This document shows, in pieces, positions 1-4,747 of a stretch of 5,484 bases of DNA (position 1 is its first letter; every line of letters begins with the position of its first letter). The notes under the pieces were generated by a model. That model worked only from the letters and a program-made list of their open reading frames with translations, had not been told where the DNA came from and did no database searches. The stretch lies in the NCBI GenBank assembly GCA_902473545.1, contig CABRSG010000171.1, positions 1 to 5,484 of the forward strand, given 5' to 3'. Source of the DNA: an uncultured Lachnospiraceae bacterium. Lineage in GTDB: Bacteria > Bacillota > Clostridia > Lachnospirales > Lachnospiraceae. The translations under genes and the position numbers were made by a program.

Positions 1-44
1 CGCAATTTAACATTTATTGTCATTTCTTTTCTTCTTTTGAAAAT

Positions 45-325
45 TTACCGTGTTAAACAATAAATAATGATTGCTTGTTGAACCTCCAACAGATATTTCT
101 TAAATTCATATCCGAAAAAAACCATATCAGCCCAGTTATTCAGATATCCGCACACATCCCTTATGTCTTCTTTTTTGTCCAGGGTCTCTACCGGAAAGAG
201 TATTGACTGCCCGCCTAATAAATAAATTCCCTTGTCCGGATACTGGAATCAGGGAAAAATAAAATGACACTTTTGTCTTTTAGCATACATTGATGTTTTC
301 CCTCTCTGATTTGTTCGAAAAACAT
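45..325 (-). pseudogene. Decayed N-terminal fragment of an ornithine-carbamoyltransferase-like gene
   Basis: Conceptual translation of the minus strand gives two adjoining pieces of a carbamoyltransferase N-terminal (carbamoyl-phosphate-binding) domain in different frames. The first (325 to about 230) contains EQIREGKHQ, then LKDKSVILFFPDSSIRTR; SSIRTR corresponds to the family's S-T-R-T-R carbamoyl phosphate motif. The second (230 to the TAA at 47-45) begins GIYLLGGQ and continues with TLDKKED and GYLNNWADMVFF, all in the expected family order. Intact relatives have about five residues between RTR and the G of GIYLLGG. Here they are missing and the frame changes, so a deletion of about 16 bases is inferred. 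After the NNWAD segment the match fades (a weak IIIYCLT may echo the family's VINAMT region) and the frame stops. A full enzyme is about 300 residues or more; only about 93 codons remain. The true 5' end is absent, its place taken by the SOS promoter of the divergent LysM gene. An intact enzyme would make citrulline from ornithine, but this fragment cannot. The exact substrate subfamily is uncertain. Confidence 0.75.
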
Positions 326-326
326 A

Positions 327-355
327 TTGACAAACACCTGTTCTGATTATATAAT
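327..355 (+). promoter_or_regulatory. Consensus sigma-A promoter of the LysM gene
   Basis: The -35 element TTGACA (327-332) and -10 element TATAAT (350-355) are both perfect and separated by exactly 17 bases. Transcription should start near 362. Such a strong promoter needs tight repression, which the two LexA boxes overlapping and following it would supply. Confidence 0.88.
331..344 (+). promoter_or_regulatory. LexA (SOS) box 1, inside the promoter spacer
   Basis: CAAACACCTGTTCT fits the Gram-positive LexA box CGAAC-N4-GTTCG with one mismatch in each half and the correct 5-4-5 layout. It overlaps the last two bases of the -35 element and occupies most of the spacer, so bound LexA would block RNA polymerase. 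Confidence 0.72.
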
Positions 356-363
356 CAAGCTAT

Positions 364-377
364 CGAACACAGGTTCT
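364..377 (+). promoter_or_regulatory. LexA (SOS) box 2, at the transcription start
   Basis: CGAACACAGGTTCT matches the Gram-positive LexA consensus CGAAC-N4-GTTCG at nine of ten defined bases. It begins 33 bases after the start of box 1, about three helical turns, so two LexA dimers could bind the same face of the DNA. It lies over the predicted transcription start. Confidence 0.85.
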
Positions 378-412
378 GATTTTGCTAAAGGGGAAAGGTG
401 AGGGAGATACTT

Positions 413-754
413 ATGAGCAGAACAAGAAAAGAGAGAATACTTCAGAAACGCCGGATTCAGAGAAACAGAAGAATAGCATCCATTTGCGCGATGGTGGTTC
501 TTTCACTTTCCGTGTCCATCCTGTTTCATAATTTCAGTGCGCTGGCGGAGCGACCGCAGACCTATAAATATTATACAGAGGTCCGCGTGGAGTGCGGTGA
601 CACGCTGTGGGACATCGCAGCGGAGCATATTACGGAAGAATACCGGAGTATCAACGAATATATCCGTGAGATAAAGGAAATTAACCATCTGGGGGCAACT
701 CTGCAATACGGGCAGGTTCTGACGATTCCATATTACTCGGATGTGAAAAAGTAG
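413..754 (+). CDS. YneA-like LysM protein, SOS-induced cell division inhibitor candidate
   Basis: The product has 113 residues. It has a very basic N-terminus (residues 1-20, rich in Arg/Lys), one hydrophobic segment (about 22-40) and an A-L-A motif at 43-45 that could be a signal peptidase I site. A LysM domain follows (about 55-107) with the typical VECGDTLWDIA start and QVLTIPYY end. LysM domains bind peptidoglycan, so the protein should act outside the membrane. Size, layout and the GDTLWDIA motif resemble Bacillus YneA, a short-lived LysM protein made in the SOS response that delays division; the two LexA boxes over its promoter support the same role. The ATG at 413 is chosen because AGGGAG (401-406) lies six bases before it; a GTG at 398 in the same frame would add five residues. 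Unlike in Bacillus, no lexA gene lies divergently next to it in this window. Family membership is firm at LysM level; the division role is an inference. Confidence 0.88.
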   Translation: MSRTRKERILQKRRIQRNRRIASICAMVVLSLSVSILFHNFSALAERPQTYKYYTEVRVECGDTLWDIAAEHITEEYRSINEYIREIKEINHLGATLQYGQVLTIPYYSDVKK

Positions 755-761
755 GCGTGAT

Positions 762-817
762 TTGTCGATCCCAATCCGTTTTGACGGCGATTGAATGAAA
801 TGGATTGGGATTGACAA
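762..817 (+). repeat. Long inverted repeat (16-bp stem) between the LysM and recombinase genes
   Basis: Arm 762-777 pairs with arm 802-817 over 16 positions, including a 10-bp perfect core (ATCCCAATCC with GGATTGGGAT) and one G-T wobble, around a 24-base loop. It starts eight bases after the LysM stop codon. No T-run follows on either strand, so it is not a standard intrinsic terminator. The right arm also contains the TTGACA of a likely promoter for the recombinase. It may protect the LysM mRNA 3' end, limit read-through, or be a protein-binding site. Confidence 0.7.
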
Positions 818-840
818 TCGGAGTGTAGATGTGGTATTTT
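811..840 (+). promoter_or_regulatory. Likely promoter of the tyrosine recombinase gene
   Basis: TTGACA (811-816) is a perfect -35 element. After 18 bases comes TATTTT (835-840), a weaker -10 preceded by the extended -10 dinucleotide TG at 832-833. Transcription would start near 847, about 100 bases before the recombinase ATG. No LexA box is seen here, so the recombinase may have its own promoter in addition to read-through from the SOS promoter. Confidence 0.5.
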
Positions 841-874
841 ATAGATATGAATAGATCTATACGACAAACCATAG

Positions 875-899
875 TTTTTCCAATAGATTATTGCGAAAG
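875..899. repeat. Imperfect inverted repeat just upstream of the recombinase
   Basis: TTTTTCCAATA (875-885) and TATTGCGAAAG (889-899) are 11-base arms, 8 of 11 positions complementary, around the 3-base spacer GAT. The inner five base pairs (CAATA/TATTG) are perfect. It ends 48 bases before the recombinase ATG. It could be a binding site for the recombinase or a regulator; this rests only on position and symmetry. Confidence 0.35.
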
Positions 900-947
900 T
901 TTCCATCATTTACCGCAAAAGGCTTATTTTTGAAAGGAACCATAAAT

Positions 948-2006
948 ATGGACAAAAACCAGCTTACGTATCATGAACAGGTTAAAATAGACAATACTTT
1001 GCGTATGCGTGAAATTTTAAAAACGATGCCGGGCTTTGCCAGGGATTATTTTCGCGCCATTGAGCCGACCACATCCACACGCACCAGAATTTCCTATGCA
1101 TATGATGTCCGTGTATTCTTTCAGTTTTTGCTGGAGGAAAATCCGGCTTTGCGCGGTAAGGAAATGACGGATATTTCGTTGGATATTCTCGATAAGATCA
1201 AACCGGTCGATATCGAGGAATATCTGGAGTATTTAAAGGTTTACCAGTCTGAGGACGGTCTGAAAACTAACGGGGAACGTGCGTTAAAGCGAAAAATGGT
1301 GGCTCTGCGCGGGTTTTACGCATACTTTTTTAAGCGTGAAATGATAAAGACGAACCCGACGGTGCTCGTGGATATGCCGAAAATCCATGACAAAGCGATC
1401 GTGCGCCTGGATTCGGACGAAACGGCTTCACTTCTTGACTATATCGAGCATGCAGGCGATTCACTGTCCGGTCAGAAAAAAGCTTACTGGGAAAAAACAA
1501 AGCTGCGGGATCTCGCTCTTGTCACCCTGCTTCTCGGAACCGGCATCCGTGTGTCTGAGTGCGTCGGTCTGGATATCGGCGACATCGACTTTAAAAATAA
1601 CGGCATCAAGGTTATCCGCAAAGGCGGCAATGAAATGGTTGTCTATTTCGGTGATGAGGTTGAAAAGGCTCTGCGGGATTATCTGGAGGAACGTCTGGGC
1701 ATCACGCCGGTTGCAGGCAATGAAAATGCGTTGTTTCTCTCCACGCAGCGGAAACGGATCGGCGTGCAGGCAGTTGAAAATCTCGTGAAGAAATATGCGC
1801 GTGAAATCACCACTACAAAAAAAATTACGCCGCACAAGCTTCGCAGTACCTACGGCACCAGTCTGTATCAGGAAACAAACGATATCTACCTTGTGGCGGA
1901 TGTCCTCGGACACAAAGACGTAAATACCACGAAAAAGCATTATGCGGCGATGGATGACGCCCGCAGGCGAAGCGCTGCTTCTGCTGTGCATCTGCGAGAA
2001 CCATAG
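948..2006 (+). CDS. Tyrosine recombinase, XerS/XerD-like
   Basis: This is a complete 352-residue site-specific recombinase that cuts and rejoins DNA through a tyrosine 3'-phosphate link. An N-terminal SAM-like core-binding domain (about 30-135) is followed by the catalytic domain (about 155-345). Catalytic residues are R201 (in LLGTGIRVSE), K225 (IRKGG), H296 and R299 (TPHKLRS), H322 (VLGHKD) and nucleophile Y332 (KKHYAAM). The residue after R299 is Ser, where many relatives have His. The long insert before the RDLALVTLLLGTG motif (about 168-186), and the overall length above the roughly 300 of XerC/XerD, are reminiscent of XerS, the single recombinase that resolves chromosome dimers in streptococci. 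ATG 948 is chosen because GAAAGGA (932-938) precedes it by nine bases; an upstream TTG at 891 in frame lacks such a site. It lies 193 bases after the SOS-controlled LysM gene. It could instead be a relic integrase, but no other phage or transposon gene is nearby. Confidence 0.93.
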   Translation: MDKNQLTYHEQVKIDNTLRMREILKTMPGFARDYFRAIEPTTSTRTRISYAYDVRVFFQFLLEENPALRGKEMTDISLDILDKIKPVDIEEYLEYLKVYQSEDGLKTNGERALKRKMVALRGFYAYFFKREMIKTNPTVLVDMPKIHDKAIVRLDSDETASLLDYIEHAGDSLSGQKKAYWEKTKLRDLALVTLLLGTGIRVSECVGLDIGDIDFKNNGIKVIRKGGNEMVVYFGDEVEKALRDYLEERLGITPVAGNENALFLSTQRKRIGVQAVENLVKKYAREITTTKKITPHKLRSTYGTSLYQETNDIYLVADVLGHKDVNTTKKHYAAMDDARRRSAASAVHLREP

Positions 2007-2028
2007 ACATAATTATGTTATGTAAACT
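2007..2028 (+). other. dif-like half-site and palindrome directly after the recombinase
   Basis: Right after the TAG stop lies the perfect 12-base palindrome ACATAATTATGT (2007-2018). It overlaps TTATGTAAACT (2018-2028), which is identical to the XerD-binding arm of the Bacillus subtilis dif site as I remember it. The left arm that a full 28-base dif would need (2001-2011) fits poorly, about 3 of 11. This is therefore a candidate recombination site or chance half-site, not a proven dif. Confidence 0.35.
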
Positions 2029-2042
2029 TATAAGCTTTTTGA

Positions 2043-2097
2043 CAGCGGAACCGGATACTAAGCGCCATAGATTTCATGCGTTTGTACGGTTCCGCTG
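2043..2097. repeat. Inverted repeat between convergent genes
   Basis: CAGCGGAACCG (2043-2053) and CGGTTCCGCTG (2087-2097) form a perfect GC-rich 11-bp stem with a 33-base loop, in the 102-base gap between the convergent recombinase and dtd genes. A second small palindrome, CTGCAA-T-TTGCAG (2095-2107), overlaps the right arm. Neither strand has a T-run after the stem, so a standard intrinsic terminator is unlikely. A Rho-dependent or mRNA-stabilising end for both transcripts is possible. Confidence 0.55.
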
Positions 2098-2108
2098 CAA
2101 TTTGCAGA

Positions 2109-2546
2109 CTAATTTTCCAGAATAATCGTAAACGGTCCGTCATTTACCAGCGCCACCTTCATATCAGCTCCGAAGGAGCCGGTTTCTACGATCGGTACTT
2201 GCCTGCGGCATTCCGCTACGACATAATCATACAGCTCTTCTGCCATCTTCGGCTCTCCTGCCTCGATAAAACTTGGTCGGTTGCCCTTTTTGCAGTTTGC
2301 ATAAAGGGTGAACTGAGATACCAGCAGAAGGCTTCCATTCACATCCTTTAAGGAGAGGTTTGTTTTTCCGTTTTCATCCTCAAAAATACGAAGCCCGATC
2401 ATTTTTTTGATCAGGGCGTCGGCATTCTCGCGGGTATCCTCTCTTCCGGCACCGATCAGCACCAGAAAGCCCTTTCGGATCGCACCGATCACCTGTCCGT
2501 CGACAGTCACGGAGCATTCCGTTACGCGTTGAATTACAAATTTCAT
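2109..2546 (-). CDS. dtd: D-aminoacyl-tRNA deacylase (DTD)
   Basis: The protein removes D-amino acids (and wrongly attached glycine) from tRNA in the cytoplasm, a quality-control step in translation. It is 145 residues, the normal family length. The two signature motifs of the active site are present: SQFTLYA (77-83, with Thr80 as the key residue) and NDGPFT (135-140, the Gly-cisPro motif that excludes L-amino acids). The start MKFVIQRV is typical. The ATG at 2546 has AAAAGGA (2557-2563) ten bases upstream. It is the last gene of the minus-strand group, 38 bases after the cytidylate-kinase-like gene, and probably shares its transcript. Confidence 0.96.
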   Translation of the reverse strand: MKFVIQRVTECSVTVDGQVIGAIRKGFLVLIGAGREDTRENADALIKKMIGLRIFEDENGKTNLSLKDVNGSLLLVSQFTLYANCKKGNRPSFIEAGEPKMAEELYDYVVAECRRQVPIVETGSFGADMKVALVNDGPFTIILEN

Positions 2547-2584
2547 TTATTTCATGTCCTTTTCTTGTCTGAACAGATATGTTA

Positions 2585-3220
2585 CTACTTTGCGTTAAGC
2601 GCTTCGCGCTCTTCAATAAACTGGCGCAGAATCTCTACCGTACCGTCAATGCCGAGAATACTGCTGTTGATGCAGAGGTCGTAGCTTGCAATATCGCCCC
2701 AGCGTTTATTTGTATAATAATTATAATAGCTTGCGCGCTGTTTATCGGTTTTTGTGATGACGTCCTTCGCCTTCGCGTCGGTAAAATTGTATTTATCTGC
2801 AATTCTGCGGATACGTTTATCCATACTGCCGTAGATAAATACGGAAATGCGGTTCGGATAGTCGTCCAGCGCATAGTCTGCGCAGCGTCCAACCATCACG
2901 CAGGAACCCTCGTCCGCAATTTTCTTGATTGCATTGAACTGTGCAAGAAATACCTTGTGGTTGATCGGCATCCCCGAAAGTGCGGCTGACGCGTAACCCA
3001 TGGAATAGGTGTCCATAACAAGAGAATACAAAAAGCTGTTTGTCGGTTTCTCGTCGTGATTTTCAAATAATTCCTGGCAGATGCCGCTCTCCTTTGCAGC
3101 ACGATCCAGAAGCTCATTGTCGTAGCATTTTATACCAAGGCGCCCGGCGAGCTTCTGCCCGATTTCTCTTCCGCCGCTGCCATATTGTCTTCCGATTGTG
3201 ATAACTGATTTACATGCCAT
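2585..3220 (-). CDS. Cytidylate kinase-like family protein
   Basis: This 211-residue protein has a P-loop near the N-terminus, ITIGRQYGSGGREIG (7-21), followed by YDNELLDRAAKE (33-44). It also has a VMVGRCADY motif (108-116), a basic KRIRRI stretch (135-140) that may form part of the lid, and YYTNKRWGD (168-176). This order is typical of the cytidylate-kinase-like family (Cytidylate_kin2) common in Clostridia. That family differs from true Cmk and has no well-established substrate; nucleotide phosphorylation is an inference. The start is well supported by AGGAGAA (3226-3232) five bases before the ATG. It has its own promoter in the 118-base gap upstream and is probably co-transcribed with dtd. 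Confidence 0.9.
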   Translation of the reverse strand: MACKSVITIGRQYGSGGREIGQKLAGRLGIKCYDNELLDRAAKESGICQELFENHDEKPTNSFLYSLVMDTYSMGYASAALSGMPINHKVFLAQFNAIKKIADEGSCVMVGRCADYALDDYPNRISVFIYGSMDKRIRRIADKYNFTDAKAKDVITKTDKQRASYYNYYTNKRWGDIASYDLCINSSILGIDGTVEILRQFIEEREALNAK

Positions 3221-3247
3221 AAAAATTCTCCTTTCTTTACGCGAACA

Positions 3248-3261
3248 GGCGCCTTTGCGCC
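3248..3261 (-). other. Short GC hairpin in the leader of the cytidylate-kinase-like gene
   Basis: GGCGC (3248-3252) and GCGCC (3257-3261) flank a four-base loop in the predicted 5' untranslated leader, 15 bases upstream of the AGGAGAA ribosome binding site. No T-run follows, so it is not a terminator. It could affect mRNA stability. Confidence 0.3.
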
Positions 3262-3293
3262 GTCGTGTAATTCCAAAACTAGTACTTGGCTAT

Positions 3294-3322
3294 ATTATAC
3301 AACTAAATATAGAAAATGTACA
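3294..3322 (-). promoter_or_regulatory. Promoter of the cytidylate-kinase-like/dtd pair
   Basis: On the minus strand, TGTACA (3322-3317) is a fair -35 match, followed after 17 bases by a perfect TATAAT (3299-3294). Transcription would start near 3288, leaving a leader of about 68 bases. A 7-bp inverted repeat, CTATATT (3290-3296) and AATATAG (3306-3312), overlaps the -10 and spacer and could be an operator. Confidence 0.62.
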
Positions 3323-3338
3323 CAAGTTTTATGAAAAA

Positions 3339-4265
3339 TTACTTTCTTGTTCCGGCGCGCAATTTTACAAGAAGCTCCTCAAAATACGGCGGCAGCGGCG
3401 CAGAAAATTCCATATACTCACCGGTACGCGGATGGACAAAGCCGATTACCTGCGCGTGCAAAGTCTGTCCCTGCAGACCGGGAACCGGGCATTTCACCGG
3501 TCCGTACACGTCGTCTCCAAGGATGGGATGATGAATGCTGCTCATGTGAACGCGGATCTGGTGCGTCCTGCCGGTTTCCAGCACGCATTCAATATAAGTA
3601 AACTTCCCGAATTGCTCCAGCACATAGTAATGTGTGACGGCAGGCTTACCGTTTTTCTCAATCACCGCCATTTTCTTGCGCTCTGTCGGATGGCGTCCGA
3701 TGGGTGCGTCCACAATGCCGTCCGCTATCACATTGCCGTGCACGATCGCACGGTATCGGCGGGTAATGGAGTGCTCTTTAAGCTGTGCGGCGATCGCATT
3801 GTGTGCAAGATCGTTTTTGCAGACGATCAGCGAGCCGGTCGTGTTCTGGTCAATGCGGTGGACGATGCCGGGGCGCAGCACGCCGTTGATGCCGGAGAGC
3901 TGGTCGCGGCAGTGATACATCAGCGCGTTTACAAGCGTCTGGCTGTAATGCCCGGCGCTCGGATGGACGACCATCCCTTTCGGCTTGTTGACGATCAGCA
4001 GATCATCGTCCTCGTAGAGAATATCAAGCGGGATGTCCTCCGCCAGAATATCCGGTTCTGTCTGTACAGGAATATTCACGCAGATGACGTCCCCGGCGGC
4101 AACCTTATAGCTTGCTTTTACCGGGACACCGTCCACGGATACACGCTCTTCTTTTAATAATTTCTGCAAAAAAGAACGGGAGCCGGATAGCCTGTCGGAA
4201 AGATATTTATCAATCCGCACGGAGGCAGCATCCGGTTCCACGGTCAGGATTTGCTGTTCATCCAT
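3339..4265 (-). CDS. RluA/RluD-family 23S rRNA pseudouridine synthase
   Basis: The enzyme converts particular uridines in RNA to pseudouridine, most likely in 23S rRNA. It has 308 residues: an S4 RNA-binding domain (about 17-64, RIDKYLSDRLSGSRSFLQKL start), then the catalytic domain. The catalytic motif GIVHRIDQNTTGSLIV (133-148) holds Asp139. Other family motifs are NKPKGMVVHPS (93-103), RRYRAIVHG (169-177) and LETGRTHQIRVH (229-240). Length and S4 domain point to the RluD/YlyB type. The start ATG (4265) has GAGGAT (4271-4276) five bases upstream and lies inside the end of lspA, a 22-base overlap that implies translational coupling. The lspA-rluD order is common in Firmicutes. The exact target uridines cannot be told from sequence. 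Confidence 0.95.
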   Translation of the reverse strand: MDEQQILTVEPDAASVRIDKYLSDRLSGSRSFLQKLLKEERVSVDGVPVKASYKVAAGDVICVNIPVQTEPDILAEDIPLDILYEDDDLLIVNKPKGMVVHPSAGHYSQTLVNALMYHCRDQLSGINGVLRPGIVHRIDQNTTGSLIVCKNDLAHNAIAAQLKEHSITRRYRAIVHGNVIADGIVDAPIGRHPTERKKMAVIEKNGKPAVTHYYVLEQFGKFTYIECVLETGRTHQIRVHMSSIHHPILGDDVYGPVKCPVPGLQGQTLHAQVIGFVHPRTGEYMEFSAPLPPYFEELLVKLRAGTRK

Positions 4266-4747
4266 GAAAAATCCTCATTTCGGTAAATAATCAATAAAAA
4301 CATAAGAGATATGGTGACGTAACAGTCCGCCACATTAAATACCGGAAAATTGATAAGGCTGAAATAGAAAAAATCAACCACATAGCCGCGGAAAAGTCGG
4401 TCGATCGCATTCCCGAACGCACCGGCAAGGAACACCGCGCTCAGTATCCGGAAAGCGCGGTATTTCGGTTCAAACGGCATTTTATGCCAGAGAAACGCCA
4501 CGGCGCCGGACATCAGCAGTGTGAAAAGCAGGAACAGCCAGAGCATACCGTCGAGCATTCCCCATGCCATGCCGGTGTTTTCCAGATAAGAAAACTGAAA
4601 GACGCCGGGGATCAGAATCATATCCGCCGTCCCCTTCAGATACCGGACGGCAAGGTATTTGGTAAGCTGATCTGCGGCAAGCAGCACAAGAAACAGACCA
4701 AAAGCCGCAGAAACCTGTGATTTTTTTTCATCCTGCAATTTTCTCAT
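4244..4747 (-). CDS. lspA: Lipoprotein signal peptidase (signal peptidase II)
   Basis: This membrane aspartic protease cleaves signal peptides from lipidated prolipoproteins. It has 167 residues, normal for the family, and about four membrane segments (roughly 13-31, 68-88, 97-115 and 137-157). Conserved motifs are DQLTK (26-30), ENTGMAWGM (56-64), GNAIDRLFRGYVVDFF (112-127) and FNVADCYV (137-144). The catalytic aspartates are D125 and D141. Its ATG overlaps the aroB stop by one base (TGATG), and its 3' end overlaps the pseudouridine synthase gene, so all three genes form one tightly coupled transcript. Confidence 0.97.
   Translation of the reverse strand: MRKLQDEKKSQVSAAFGLFLVLLAADQLTKYLAVRYLKGTADMILIPGVFQFSYLENTGMAWGMLDGMLWLFLLFTLLMSGAVAFLWHKMPFEPKYRAFRILSAVFLAGAFGNAIDRLFRGYVVDFFYFSLINFPVFNVADCYVTISLMFLLIIYRNEDFSWMNSKS

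Noticed and set aside
398..412. GTG start for the LysM protein
   Set aside because: AGGGAG at 401-406 suits the ATG at 413; the GTG remains possible but is less likely.
840..861. TATAGAT/ATCTATA inverted repeat near the recombinase transcription start
   Set aside because: Seven AT-rich pairs with an eight-base spacer are easily expected by chance in such DNA.
891..947. TTG start adding 19 residues to the recombinase
   Set aside because: It overlaps the inverted repeat at 875-899, has no ribosome binding site, and the ATG at 948 has a good one.
1461..1991. Minus-strand open frame of 176 codons
   Set aside because: It is antisense to the recombinase, which has all family motifs; the frame has none of its own.
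2018..2040. Intrinsic terminator for the recombinase using the T-run at 2036-2040
   Set aside because: Only the weak AT palindrome CTTATAAG precedes the T-run, with no stable GC stem.
2571..2583. LexA-like GAAC...GTT near the end of the kinase-like gene
   Set aside because: The half-sites are six bases apart instead of four and the second is incomplete.
3198..4157. Long plus-strand open frame (319 codons)
   Set aside because: It lies opposite the clearly real pseudouridine synthase gene, shows no recognisable domain and no fitting start, and is explained by antisense codon bias.
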